A stretch of DNA of 14,901 nt, taken from Prevotellaceae bacterium UBA1743. Its GTDB lineage: Bacteria > Bacteroidota > Bacteroidia > Bacteroidales > Bacteroidaceae. The DNA lies in assembly GCA_002314945.1 (NCBI GenBank), contig DCHV01000084.1, forward strand, positions 4,987 to 19,887. Direction: 5' to 3'. Shown here piece after piece: positions 7,072-14,882 of the stretch (position 1 is the stretch's first letter; each line of letters begins with the position of its first letter). The notes below the pieces were generated by a model that did not search any database, was not told where the DNA came from, and saw nothing but the letters and a program-made list of their open reading frames with translations. The position numbers and the translations under genes were made by a program.

Positions 7072-7887
7072 TTAGCGAACTGTAATATGGAAGCACCCCT
7101 GATGCACTTCGTACTTGATATAGCATTCTCCTCGCTCTCGTGCATCACGCAGCACCTCGCTGAGCACCCATTTGAGCGTGTCGTTGCGTACCTCCCGCCT
7201 TCTCTCCCCCGGAGGAGCCACCGTGGTATAGCGGTTGTAGGAAATGTCTATCGTAGTACCGAAGCGGTGACAACTCTGTTCGCTCGCATTCTGATTGAAC
7301 TGCATCAGTTTGCGCACATCTTCCTCGGTTCGTAACACACTGGACACGATAAATTTATGTGGAGGAATACCCTTGACGTAGAGACTATCCATAAAATTGC
7401 GTCCCAAGGTATGCAGCAGGAGGCTGGCACGTGGCACCAGATAAGGTACACTACGCTTCATCGTAGGGTCAATGTCGTAGAAAGGACAATCTCCCACATA
7501 CACCAATTCCGACTTCCGCTGCTCTGCCTGACGACGGTCACGCACAGGCTCCACGCCCCATTTGCGAGCAGAGACAATCTGCACATCCTGTAGATCGGGG
7601 AATGCCAAACGATAGGACGGAACGCTACGCACGGGATGAGGGTGTCGTTCCAGTTCGGAAAGACTGTCTGGCAAAGACGCACGTTCCACGGAAGTTTTTT
7701 GCTTGGGAGCAGGTGCCACTTCCTTCTCCACGACAGGAGAAGGAGCGACCGAATCAGTAGTAGTCAACGGCTGCTGCGTAGAGACAACCTGAGGGCAGCA
7801 ATGACGCACACAAGTAAGGACGGCCACTATACCGGCACAAATTCCGTAGAATACGTTCTTCTTGAGTCGTCTCAGCTTCCTGCGCAT
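7072..7887 (-). CDS. DUF5715-like protein with M15/LAS metallopeptidase motifs
   Basis: A 271-residue protein with an N-terminal membrane anchor (about residues 11-27 after a basic MRRKLRRLKK). A Pro/Ser/Thr-rich linker follows (35-75), then a periplasmic domain. In that domain SSVLRTEEDV (182-191) and the zinc-site pattern His207-x6-Asp214 (HRFGTTID) match the M15/LAS peptidase signature, with His267 in FHITV as likely third ligand. LAS enzymes (VanY, MepA, Peptidase_M15) cleave cell-wall peptides, so a peptidoglycan carboxypeptidase or endopeptidase role is plausible. I recognise it as resembling Bacteroidetes DUF5715 proteins. Its ATG overlaps the stop of the preceding gene by one base (TAATG), implying coupled translation. 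GH20 follows 12 bases after it. Confidence 0.85.
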   Translation of the reverse strand: MRRKLRRLKKNVFYGICAGIVAVLTCVRHCCPQVVSTQQPLTTTDSVAPSPVVEKEVAPAPKQKTSVERASLPDSLSELERHPHPVRSVPSYRLAFPDLQDVQIVSARKWGVEPVRDRRQAEQRKSELVYVGDCPFYDIDPTMKRSVPYLVPRASLLLHTLGRNFMDSLYVKGIPPHKFIVSSVLRTEEDVRKLMQFNQNASEQSCHRFGTTIDISYNRYTTVAPPGERRREVRNDTLKWVLSEVLRDARERGECYIKYEVHQGCFHITVR

Positions 7888-8390
7888 TAGTTGAGTCCTT
7901 CCGTGATACGCTTGGTGTAGGTTTTACCTGTCGATTTATCGATGCCCTCCAGTTCCAGATAATCCACGCTCAGGGCCGTAGGAGTCTTGGTATGTACATA
8001 TACGCGGGAGAGATGAACCTCATGTCCGTCTATCTGTACGATAGCCACCCACTTACCATCGTTGCAACATACGCGGATAGGGAGTTGTTTATAGGAGCGC
8101 AATTGCACCACCACTTCATTCTTCCCCTTCTCCACTACATCATATCCGTAAGCCAACTTTCGCTCAATCATGTTCAGATCGTTACGTCCCCCACCCGACT
8201 CCACAGAGATCCAATAGACCTCTACAGGATTTTTCATATCGAGGGACGCGCCATCATGCCGTACGTCGTAGCACACCATGTTCCTGTTTTTGCTACGTTC
8301 GAGACGGAACAATCGTTCGGCCGACATACCAGCCATGCAGTTCGTAGCCAGCACACATAATATCAGTAGGAGAATACCTTTTATCTTCAT
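7887..8390 (-). CDS. DUF4833-like exported protein
   Basis: A 167-residue protein and first gene of the operon with the M15-like and GH20 genes. An N-terminal signal peptide (MKIKGILLLILCVLATNCMAG) places it in the periplasm or envelope. The segment LFRLERSKNRNMVCYDV (about 27-43), PVEVYWI (55-61), and the IERKLAYGYDV motif (76-86) are what I associate with the DUF4833 family. Its function is not established. The remainder looks beta-rich, ending in LSVDYLELEGIDKSTGK. No catalytic motif is visible. The stop codon shares one base with the next start. A -7 promoter box lies 17 bases upstream. Confidence 0.8.
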   Translation of the reverse strand: MKIKGILLLILCVLATNCMAGMSAERLFRLERSKNRNMVCYDVRHDGASLDMKNPVEVYWISVESGGGRNDLNMIERKLAYGYDVVEKGKNEVVVQLRSYKQLPIRVCCNDGKWVAIVQIDGHEVHLSRVYVHTKTPTALSVDYLELEGIDKSTGKTYTKRITEGLN

Positions 8391-8407
8391 CGCATAAAAA
8401 ATTTCGG

Positions 8408-8415
8408 CAAAGGTA
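8408..8415 (-). promoter_or_regulatory. Probable -7 box for the DUF4833/M15/GH20 operon
   Basis: On the minus strand, TACCTTTG (8408-8415) matches TAnnTTTG exactly and ends 17 bases before the ATG at 8390. The -33 region has only a T-rich stretch with no clean TTTG at 20 bases, so the upstream part is weak. Confidence 0.5.
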
Positions 8416-8484
8416 GTAAAATATTACGGATTGAAAAGTATAAAGTAACGAAAAAAAACAACTTGGTACGGATAGAACACACCT

Positions 8485-9549
8485 CTAACAGGTAGGAATA
8501 ATCATCACGTGCCAGTTGCCATTCTTTTCCATTCGCCTGACATATCCCTTGTCTGTCAATAGCTTCAACTGTTTTTTCAGTGCCGATACATTTATCCGTG
8601 CCTCAGTAGAGAGTTCTTCTAAGGTTGCTGCTGGATTCAGGAGCATCAGGCGGAGCATCTTGCCCGTAGAGAGACTTCTGAAAGACACTCTCTCACCATC
8701 ATACCACCATACATTCTCGTTGTGCTCAGTAAGGAACAGGATATCGTTGGAGATTTCTGTTTTCACCAGTTCTGTGAAATAGGCAAGAAAGTGTCGTATC
8801 TGAATCAGTGTGGCATGAGAACCAGCAGAAGGTGCATCTCCCACAATCTTGTCCGATTGATGCAGTGCATCCAGATATTCGCTTTTCTTCCTGCTTCGAA
8901 CCACAATCATGGGCCATCCGTGACGTGCAAGGATGTAATTCACCATAAGGCGTGCAATGCGTCCGTTACCATCTTCGAAAGGGTGTATGCGTATATACCT
9001 GTAGTGGAACAATGCTGCGAGTTCTACGGGTGAGAGGTCTCCTTTCGTCTCGGCTTCGTTATACCAATCCACCAAGTCGCTCATCAAAGCTGGTGTCTCC
9101 TCAGGCGATGCATATTCAAATCTGTCTCCATAGCGAGTGATAACGCTGTTGGGGCGCGTCTTGTACTGACCGGCATGAATCACATAACTGGTTGTCTGGC
9201 CACAGGGAAGATTGCGAAATACGGTGTAATCTTCACGTAGAAGGGTCTTGTGGAGGATGCGGATGAAGTTCTGTGTCAGAGGTACGTCTTTTAGCATTGC
9301 TTCCTCTGTCATCATCTTCAAACCGACGTTGCTTGCTGTCATTTCCTGGATGTCCCTCACTTCTGCTTCACCTACAACTTTGCCAAATAGCAGGAGCAAT
9401 TCCGTCTGTCCGTATGTCAGCGTATTGCCCTCGATATGGTTACTGTTGTAGTTGTACTCTACTGTGAATTTCATGCTCAGCCGATGCTGATCACCCTCAT
9501 TCAATGGATGAAGAGACATCCACTTGTCGTATATTTCATTTACTGTCAT
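8485..9549 (-). CDS. Fic family protein (class II) with C-terminal winged helix
   Basis: A 354-residue Fic protein, predicted to transfer AMP from ATP to a hydroxyl group of a target protein. The complete catalytic motif HPFEDGNGRIAR lies at 189-200 with His189 as general base. An N-terminal autoinhibitory motif, SNHIEGN (Ser36, Glu40, Gly41), fits (S/T)xxxE(G/N), making it class II: the Glu should block ATP until released. Residues about 295-345 form a winged helix (LEELSTEARINVSALKKQLKLL), suggesting DNA binding or autoregulation, common in Bacteroidetes Fic proteins. No antitoxin gene adjoins it, consistent with intramolecular inhibition. It lies downstream of the restriction-modification operon on the same strand, but a strong hairpin lies between them. 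A run of 8 T follows its stop on the coding strand, without a good stem. Confidence 0.95.
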   Translation of the reverse strand: MTVNEIYDKWMSLHPLNEGDQHRLSMKFTVEYNYNSNHIEGNTLTYGQTELLLLFGKVVGEAEVRDIQEMTASNVGLKMMTEEAMLKDVPLTQNFIRILHKTLLREDYTVFRNLPCGQTTSYVIHAGQYKTRPNSVITRYGDRFEYASPEETPALMSDLVDWYNEAETKGDLSPVELAALFHYRYIRIHPFEDGNGRIARLMVNYILARHGWPMIVVRSRKKSEYLDALHQSDKIVGDAPSAGSHATLIQIRHFLAYFTELVKTEISNDILFLTEHNENVWWYDGERVSFRSLSTGKMLRLMLLNPAATLEELSTEARINVSALKKQLKLLTDKGYVRRMEKNGNWHVMIIPTC

Positions 9550-9563
9550 ATCTACCTAATTAT

Positions 9564-9620
9564 ATGTTAAATTCCCATTAAAAGGTGGCCAATGGCTACC
9601 TTTTTGTGCATATTTAACAT
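9564..9620 (-). terminator. Nested hairpin terminator after the restriction-modification operon
   Basis: An inner stem, AAAAGGTGGCC (9580-9590) with GGCTACCTTTT (9594-9604), pairs at 10 of 11 positions with a 3-base loop. An outer perfect arm ATGTTAAAT (9564-9572) pairs with ATTTAACAT (9612-9620). In the leftward direction the inner stem ends in CCTTTT. It should terminate the operon from 14831 and leave Fic on its own promoter. The A/T symmetry means it could work in either direction. Confidence 0.7.
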
Positions 9621-9686
9621 TCGTTCACATTCAATATGTTGTTTTTGTTCTAATATCTTGTTGTTCTATGTTTTTGAGTGTACCAC

Positions 9687-9723
9687 CTTCTGCGGTGATA
9701 TGCTTACCACCCAGAATGGTGGT
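9687..9723 (-). other. CACC/GGTG hairpins in the 3' untranslated region
   Basis: Just after the large restriction gene, ACCACC (9706-9711) pairs with GGTGGT (9718-9723) around a 6-base loop. A second small stem CACC/GGTG lies at about 9684-9697. The outer copies could also pair with each other, giving alternative folds. No U-run follows, so this is not a standard terminator; it may stabilise the 3' end of the transcript. Confidence 0.4.
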
Positions 9724-9735
9724 GTGTACATATCG

Positions 9736-12700
9736 TTATTCCATTGGTTTGATCAGACTTTCTATGTAGGCAATTTCGTCGGCAGAAAGATTGTACTTCT
9801 TGTAGAGCTTCTCGTCTGTCCATGGCTCGGAGAAGTCTTGGAGGGGGACGAATTGGAATACATCACGTGGATTATCTTGTGTCTTTTTCTTAACAGAAAC
9901 CAAATATCTAAAGAATCTGGTTTTTATGTATCCCAACACATTTAGACATTCACTTTTTGTAAAATTATGAGTTTTAGAATCATAACCTATAACCAAGTAT
10001 GTGTATGAGCATACGGAGTTAGGTTCTCCATAAAATGGTATGCCCAACACCTGTGAATCGTTGCCGGTACCTCCTACCTTTGGAATATATATTTTGTGTA
10101 AAGGCAAGGTATCTTTTCCTTTAGGAATATCCGACAACTTTATCCATCCATAGCCCCTTGAATCAAGTTTTTTATTAACATATAACTTGATTCCATGTAT
10201 GTCGTCTTTATCTTTATGAAAACCAGTCCAATTAGAACTTAGTAGTTCATCCTTATCAAAATAATGCTTGGGACTTACCAATGTATTGAATGCTGCATTT
10301 TTATAGTATTCTCCCTCTACGTCAACAATTGATCGAATAATTTTGGGTGCTCTATCATCTCTAATCACTACACCTGCTCCCAAATCGTCAAGTAATTTAT
10401 CATTAGTGGTGACAATGTTGTTTTTATTAAGTGTATATTTGCAAGTACCAATATAGTTCTGACTATAAAGGAAATAATTTATTCCGCCTTTAATTTCAAC
10501 ACCAGAAAAACAATTTCTTCCATCTAGATAGTCAAACATAGATATAAAATGATTGTCACTAATCATTTTGTCTACCCAAATATCTGAAATACCTTGTCCT
10601 GTTTTTGTCATCCATCTACTAGGAGTAATCAAAGAAACGTATTCTGGGCTAATAGCTATTGCAATATCAATAAAATATGGATATAGTGCAGATGCAAACG
10701 CAGCATTATTAATGGTCTTGTCAGAAGACTTCATTTCCTGATACGGTGGATTACCTACTATAGCTGAGAATTTCATGTCTTGTATATTATTTGCCTTCCA
10801 ATAGTTTTGTCCATTGGAGATGCGTTCGATGAATTGTTTTGACTTGTTCTGGATAGTATTAATAAGGTCTTCGAAGTAGCGGGCATTGACCTTGGCTGTG
10901 CGGAAGCCCCGTAATGTGCGACGTGTGATGCTCTTGGCCATGGGCGTCTTGCAGATAACGAAGATATTCTCGGCAAGCGTCTTGTCCCACAGCTGCATCT
11001 GGATATTGTCAGGCAGGTCGGTGGATAGCATGTGCGAGTCTCGATATGCACGGCACTTCTCGGCAAAGACGCTGTATGCCACATAGAGTGGGTAGAGACC
11101 TGTCTTGGAATTGATTTCGAGGATACGTGTGTTAGGGTCAGCGAACACATCCTGCGTGACCTGACCTCGGTCAACAAAGCGAGGCTTCTGTAGAATGCCT
11201 TTCTCCTCGTTGTGCGTCTCGTCGTAGAAGTCCCAGCCGCCAAGGCAGTCGCTCATGTGCATATTGACCACTCGCCATGGCGTGAGGACTGTCTCTTTGT
11301 CCGGATTGCGGAAGTAAGAGAAAATGCTGGAGATGCGTTGTACACGTTCGGTAGGTGCAAGCGTATCTGCTGCACGTGCCATGTCACGTATCTGCCGACC
11401 TGCTGCACGGAAGATGTCAGGATCGTAGTACTGGATAAACTCGGCAAACTTCTGCTTGGTGACTCCGTGAGGCATAAACTCGTCCCACGACTGGTCATCA
11501 ATGAGCTCTGCAAAATTCTCAATGGAGATATCCTGTGATTCGTCAACCAACTCTGCTCCATAAATCAACAATGGGAAACGTATGCTGATACCACGAAGGA
11601 TGGAGATGGCCGTCTGACGGTTCTGTTTCTTCTGCTTCAGTTCCTCCAGCAGACGCTTCTCTTCCTCGGTCAGTTCTGTTTTCTTTTTCTTCTTGGCTTT
11701 CTCAATTTTCTCGTACTCTTCGTCAGTAAGCCCCTGATTGTTGATATCCACATCACCGGCTGACTGATTTGCCTTGGTAGCACCAATTATCTTCTTGAGG
11801 TCATCAAACTTCTTCAGTTCAACCTCGGAGAGTTTGAGCAGGTTGTCGTTGTAGAGGTGTTCATCCTCAAAACCATGGCGTACCACCTTATCCACGTAGG
11901 CCTTCTTCAACTGCTCCAACATACCCTCGACATTGAATGGTTCCATCCTGGTACCATTGTAGCCTATGATAGGACAGAAGTTGAGGAACTGCCCCATGGC
12001 CGCACGATCATCATCCGTCTGCACCTTACCCGCCTTGGCAGTAACCTTGGCAACGGTGGCAATAACCTTGAGAGTGCGGTCGGGAGCAAAGTCGAACACG
12101 AAGCATTCCTCCTTGCGACGGCCTTGCTTTGTCTCGTATGGACTCTGCACTCGGAAGATGGTCTGCATATAGGCCTTGGCATCCGTCTGTGCCGAGCCAG
12201 CAAGCATAAAGACAGCAGTCCATGGACGAACGGTGACACCCGTTGTGAGTCGTCCGCAGGAGAGTGTGATGGTGTAGGTATCCTCTGGGTCTTCTCCCAT
12301 AGCGTTCTCTACCATCTTCAGCGCCTCTTCGTTCTCGGCCTCCTCGTCGCCATCCCCTGCCACATTCACAATTTCAAACATCGAGAAGACGGGATGCTGC
12401 TGCAAGAGGACTGAAAGAGCACGTGCCTCACGTACGCCAGGAACCATCCACAGCGAATGACGGAAGTTCTTGCGATATTCGACTGTAGAATATGGATAGT
12501 TGCTCTCTGGGTCGTACTTCACAATAAGGTCGAGGAAACGACGTACATCCGCCTCGTGTATGAACTGTCCTTCCTCTACATTCGACGGCATCTGTACATG
12601 GTCACGTCCGGGGTCACCCGTCCATGTGCGGAAGAACTCCTTGAAGTTGAAGGCACGGTCTTCGACATCAGCATAGCCACCGACAATCTTTCCAAGGTCG

Positions 12701-13806
12701 AAGGTGAAGATGTTGAGTCGTGGAAGTCCTGCGTAGGGATTGGGGTCACCAAAGTGGTCGAGATCCCACTGCTGCTTGGCACGCTGCTCCATAACATAGT
12801 CCCAGGTATAGATTTCGTCCTCGTTGAGGTCATCAAGCAGGTTGAAGGGCGTGCCACTGAGTTTGAGGACACAAGTATGTTCTTTCGTCAAGGCATCGAT
12901 AACACTTTGACCAAGCTGTGTCTGTGTGCCCTCGTGTGCCTCGTCGATGATCAGGCAATCCCATTGTGTCTGGAAGATGTCGTCGTTCTTGTCGAACTTG
13001 CCACCCACCTCGGCAGAACCACGGAGGTCCTGCATAGAGGCAAAATAGACGTAGTGCCATTTCCTCTCGCGTGCAGCATCACGCTCAAGTTCAGAGAAGA
13101 GGGAACCTTTGTTCCTGGAACCATAACGATAGACATTATCGTCCTCCATGAATATCTTTTTGAAATCCTCGAACCATCCTGCATCCACCACGGGACGGTG
13201 GGTGAGAATCATGGTGCGGTGGAACTGGCATTGCTTGACTACCTGCAGAGAGGAAAGCGTCTTGCCAAAACGCATCTTGGCATTCCATAGCATGCGCGTG
13301 CCCTCCTTCTTGAACTTCTTTACGGTCTTCTCGATGGCCTGCTTCTGTTCAGGTCGGAAGGTGACGGGATTCTTGTCCTTGGTAATCTGACTGCCTTGGA
13401 GGGCCGAATGCCCCGACTTCACGGCCTTGATGGCCTGCTTCACAGTGGCAAGGTCAGTCTCGAACCATTCCTTACCCTGGTTGTCTGTGGAGAAGTCGTG
13501 GCGCTTGATACCACTGCGGATGAGCACATCGTGCACCTCATTGTCGGTGAAGGAACCTACTGTACCTCCTGCGATAAAGAACGTGATCTCGGTATGTAAA
13601 AGGTCGTAGTCGATGCTTGCAGTCTTGGTATATTGACTGATGCGTGCCTTGGCTGCCCGATTGAGCTCGTGGCAGTTGGGGGAGAGGTCAAGCGTATCTG
13701 ACTCCTCGAGTGTGGCTCCACCAATCTTGAGGCATCCCTTGTGTGCTTCATCATTGATGCGGAACACATAGATGAGTTTAGCTTTGAGTGAACTTTGGTA
13801 CTTCAT
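9736..13806 (-). CDS. GIY-YIG nuclease-SF2 helicase-Eco57I methyltransferase fusion (Type ISP-like restriction enzyme)
   Basis: A 1356-residue restriction-modification enzyme. Residues 9-125 resemble GIY-YIG/T5orf172 nucleases: KLIYVF (10-15), LKIG (26-29), Arg55 in ARISQY, likely catalytic Glu90 in DNEVHDVL, and EWFE (113-116). An SF2 helicase follows: Walker A AKMRFGKT (176-183), DEAH (288-291), SGT (317-319), TTGVTV (521-526) and QTIFRVQSP (548-556). A lysine/glutamate-rich linker covers 695-732. The adenine methyltransferase part has a motif X-like TPWRVVNMHM (842-851), a divergent motif I ILEINSKTGLYPL (895-907) and motif IV NPPY (1019-1022). Residues 1120-1330 are the presumed target-recognition region. 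The start at 13806 is chosen because ATGA overlaps the upstream stop; a longer frame to 13914 exists. The order matches Type ISP enzymes such as LlaGI, except for the nuclease type. DNA encoding about residues 983-1300 is AT-rich. Confidence 0.92.
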   Translation of the reverse strand: MKYQSSLKAKLIYVFRINDEAHKGCLKIGGATLEESDTLDLSPNCHELNRAAKARISQYTKTASIDYDLLHTEITFFIAGGTVGSFTDNEVHDVLIRSGIKRHDFSTDNQGKEWFETDLATVKQAIKAVKSGHSALQGSQITKDKNPVTFRPEQKQAIEKTVKKFKKEGTRMLWNAKMRFGKTLSSLQVVKQCQFHRTMILTHRPVVDAGWFEDFKKIFMEDDNVYRYGSRNKGSLFSELERDAARERKWHYVYFASMQDLRGSAEVGGKFDKNDDIFQTQWDCLIIDEAHEGTQTQLGQSVIDALTKEHTCVLKLSGTPFNLLDDLNEDEIYTWDYVMEQRAKQQWDLDHFGDPNPYAGLPRLNIFTFDLGKIVGGYADVEDRAFNFKEFFRTWTGDPGRDHVQMPSNVEEGQFIHEADVRRFLDLIVKYDPESNYPYSTVEYRKNFRHSLWMVPGVREARALSVLLQQHPVFSMFEIVNVAGDGDEEAENEEALKMVENAMGEDPEDTYTITLSCGRLTTGVTVRPWTAVFMLAGSAQTDAKAYMQTIFRVQSPYETKQGRRKEECFVFDFAPDRTLKVIATVAKVTAKAGKVQTDDDRAAMGQFLNFCPIIGYNGTRMEPFNVEGMLEQLKKAYVDKVVRHGFEDEHLYNDNLLKLSEVELKKFDDLKKIIGATKANQSAGDVDINNQGLTDEEYEKIEKAKKKKKTELTEEEKRLLEELKQKKQNRQTAISILRGISIRFPLLIYGAELVDESQDISIENFAELIDDQSWDEFMPHGVTKQKFAEFIQYYDPDIFRAAGRQIRDMARAADTLAPTERVQRISSIFSYFRNPDKETVLTPWRVVNMHMSDCLGGWDFYDETHNEEKGILQKPRFVDRGQVTQDVFADPNTRILEINSKTGLYPLYVAYSVFAEKCRAYRDSHMLSTDLPDNIQMQLWDKTLAENIFVICKTPMAKSITRRTLRGFRTAKVNARYFEDLINTIQNKSKQFIERISNGQNYWKANNIQDMKFSAIVGNPPYQEMKSSDKTINNAAFASALYPYFIDIAIAISPEYVSLITPSRWMTKTGQGISDIWVDKMISDNHFISMFDYLDGRNCFSGVEIKGGINYFLYSQNYIGTCKYTLNKNNIVTTNDKLLDDLGAGVVIRDDRAPKIIRSIVDVEGEYYKNAAFNTLVSPKHYFDKDELLSSNWTGFHKDKDDIHGIKLYVNKKLDSRGYGWIKLSDIPKGKDTLPLHKIYIPKVGGTGNDSQVLGIPFYGEPNSVCSYTYLVIGYDSKTHNFTKSECLNVLGYIKTRFFRYLVSVKKKTQDNPRDVFQFVPLQDFSEPWTDEKLYKKYNLSADEIAYIESLIKPME

Positions 13807-14831
13807 AATTTCAGAAGATCTACGTATTTGATTTTCTTCTTGGTTTCCCAATCCATAATTTTGCAGTATATGCCCTTGTGCTTGTGTACAAGACCCTTGG
13901 CACAACCTGGACATATAGTTGTCTCGGGGACATTTAACGTAGTTTCAAACGCTGCGTCAAACAGGTCACCTTGTGTAATCTTGGGAGCAAGCGGTTTGGC
14001 TTTCTCGCATGAGCCAGGAACCACCATCTTCAGTCCATCCATCTGCCATAGGTTCCAACTGATGATTTCTGCAATCTGCATCATTGTACCATGGCCAGGA
14101 AGAGAATTGAACTTGGCACGATAATAGTCGAGGACGGTGAAGAACACTGCTTCGCGAGCAAGCAGAAGATTGTCTCCCTGCCACTCGAAACCGTATGTAT
14201 TTTTGAGTGCATCGAACATTGCCGGAGTCCAGTCAAGAGGTGTAGATGTATTCTCTCCGACCACACGCAGTTTGCGGTCAAGCAGGCCTATGCGATGTTC
14301 GATTGGAATAGTTTCGCCAGTAGTTGTATCGTAACGGCTGACAAGATATGGAGCCTCGCCGCAAGTGATCTCCATGCGCGTGTCACAGACATAATCGCGC
14401 CATGTTTTGCCTTCAGGAAATGTTATTGGATCAATGGTATGCGTCCATGTGTGGTCTTGGTTCTCGGTATTAAAGACTCCTTCACGCCCAAACCAAGCGT
14501 TGTCAATGAGGTTATTCTGGGCATTGCATATCCACGAAGGTGTGAACACCTCTGCCATGTCCTTGCTACGAGCTGTCTGCTTCTCAATATCCTTCAGTAC
14601 GCGAGGCATGATGACGTGGTTGTAGTTGCCAGTGACCAGCTGTGGCTGTATTTCGTCGTTGTACCGAAATCCATTGCCCAGTTTCCGATAGTCATTGGTT
14701 GCCCAAAAGATATTGTGTTGCTCCCTGGCCTTGCTTGTGGTCTGATCCTTCAGAAGTGCCTCAAGCAGTTCGGTGGTTCCTCCACTTAGCCTTACAACAT
14801 CATCTTCTATTACATCTACTTCGTTTGACAT
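13803..14831 (-). CDS. Restriction-modification subunit M-like protein, no NPPY motif
   Basis: A 342-residue protein resembling those annotated as restriction endonuclease subunit M beside large helicase-methyltransferase proteins. It has a methyltransferase motif X-like AEVFTPSWICN (93-103), a motif I-like MEITCGEAPYLVSRYD (153-168), and YGFEWQGDNLLLAR (213-226), which resembles the strand after motif I in Eco57I-type enzymes. I find no NPPY/DPPY, so it probably cannot methylate alone. The C-terminus carries CPGC (307-310), His316, His318 and Cys323, a possible zinc site. It is the first gene of the operon, has a strong promoter, and its TGA overlaps the next ATG by 4 bases, implying a partner made in fixed ratio. 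A role in DNA recognition or as a cofactor-binding partner is inferred. Confidence 0.85.
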   Translation of the reverse strand: MSNEVDVIEDDVVRLSGGTTELLEALLKDQTTSKAREQHNIFWATNDYRKLGNGFRYNDEIQPQLVTGNYNHVIMPRVLKDIEKQTARSKDMAEVFTPSWICNAQNNLIDNAWFGREGVFNTENQDHTWTHTIDPITFPEGKTWRDYVCDTRMEITCGEAPYLVSRYDTTTGETIPIEHRIGLLDRKLRVVGENTSTPLDWTPAMFDALKNTYGFEWQGDNLLLAREAVFFTVLDYYRAKFNSLPGHGTMMQIAEIISWNLWQMDGLKMVVPGSCEKAKPLAPKITQGDLFDAAFETTLNVPETTICPGCAKGLVHKHKGIYCKIMDWETKKKIKYVDLLKL

Positions 14832-14850
14832 ATTTATATATAACGATATG

Positions 14851-14882
14851 CAAAGATACGAGTAAGCGAGAGAAAAGCCAAA
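14851..14882 (-). promoter_or_regulatory. Promoter of the restriction-modification operon
   Basis: On the minus strand, TTTG (14879-14882), a 20-base spacer and TATCTTTG (14851-14858) give a full Bacteroidetes promoter. The -7 box ends 19 bases before the ATG at 14831. The spacer contains TTCTCTCGCTTA, shared with the repeat cluster at 434-763. Confidence 0.8.

Noticed and set aside
12457..13290. 277-codon antisense open frame within the helicase region
   Set aside because: The opposite strand encodes clear helicase motifs; the antisense translation shows no domain features.
13807..13914. 36-residue N-terminal extension of the large restriction enzyme
   Set aside because: It overlaps the upstream gene in another frame and lacks protein character; the ATGA junction at 13803-13806 gives a natural start just before the GIY-like strand.
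14091..14789. 232-codon antisense open frame within the subunit M-like gene
   Set aside because: It is a shadow of the real gene on the minus strand, without its own promoter or recognisable motifs.
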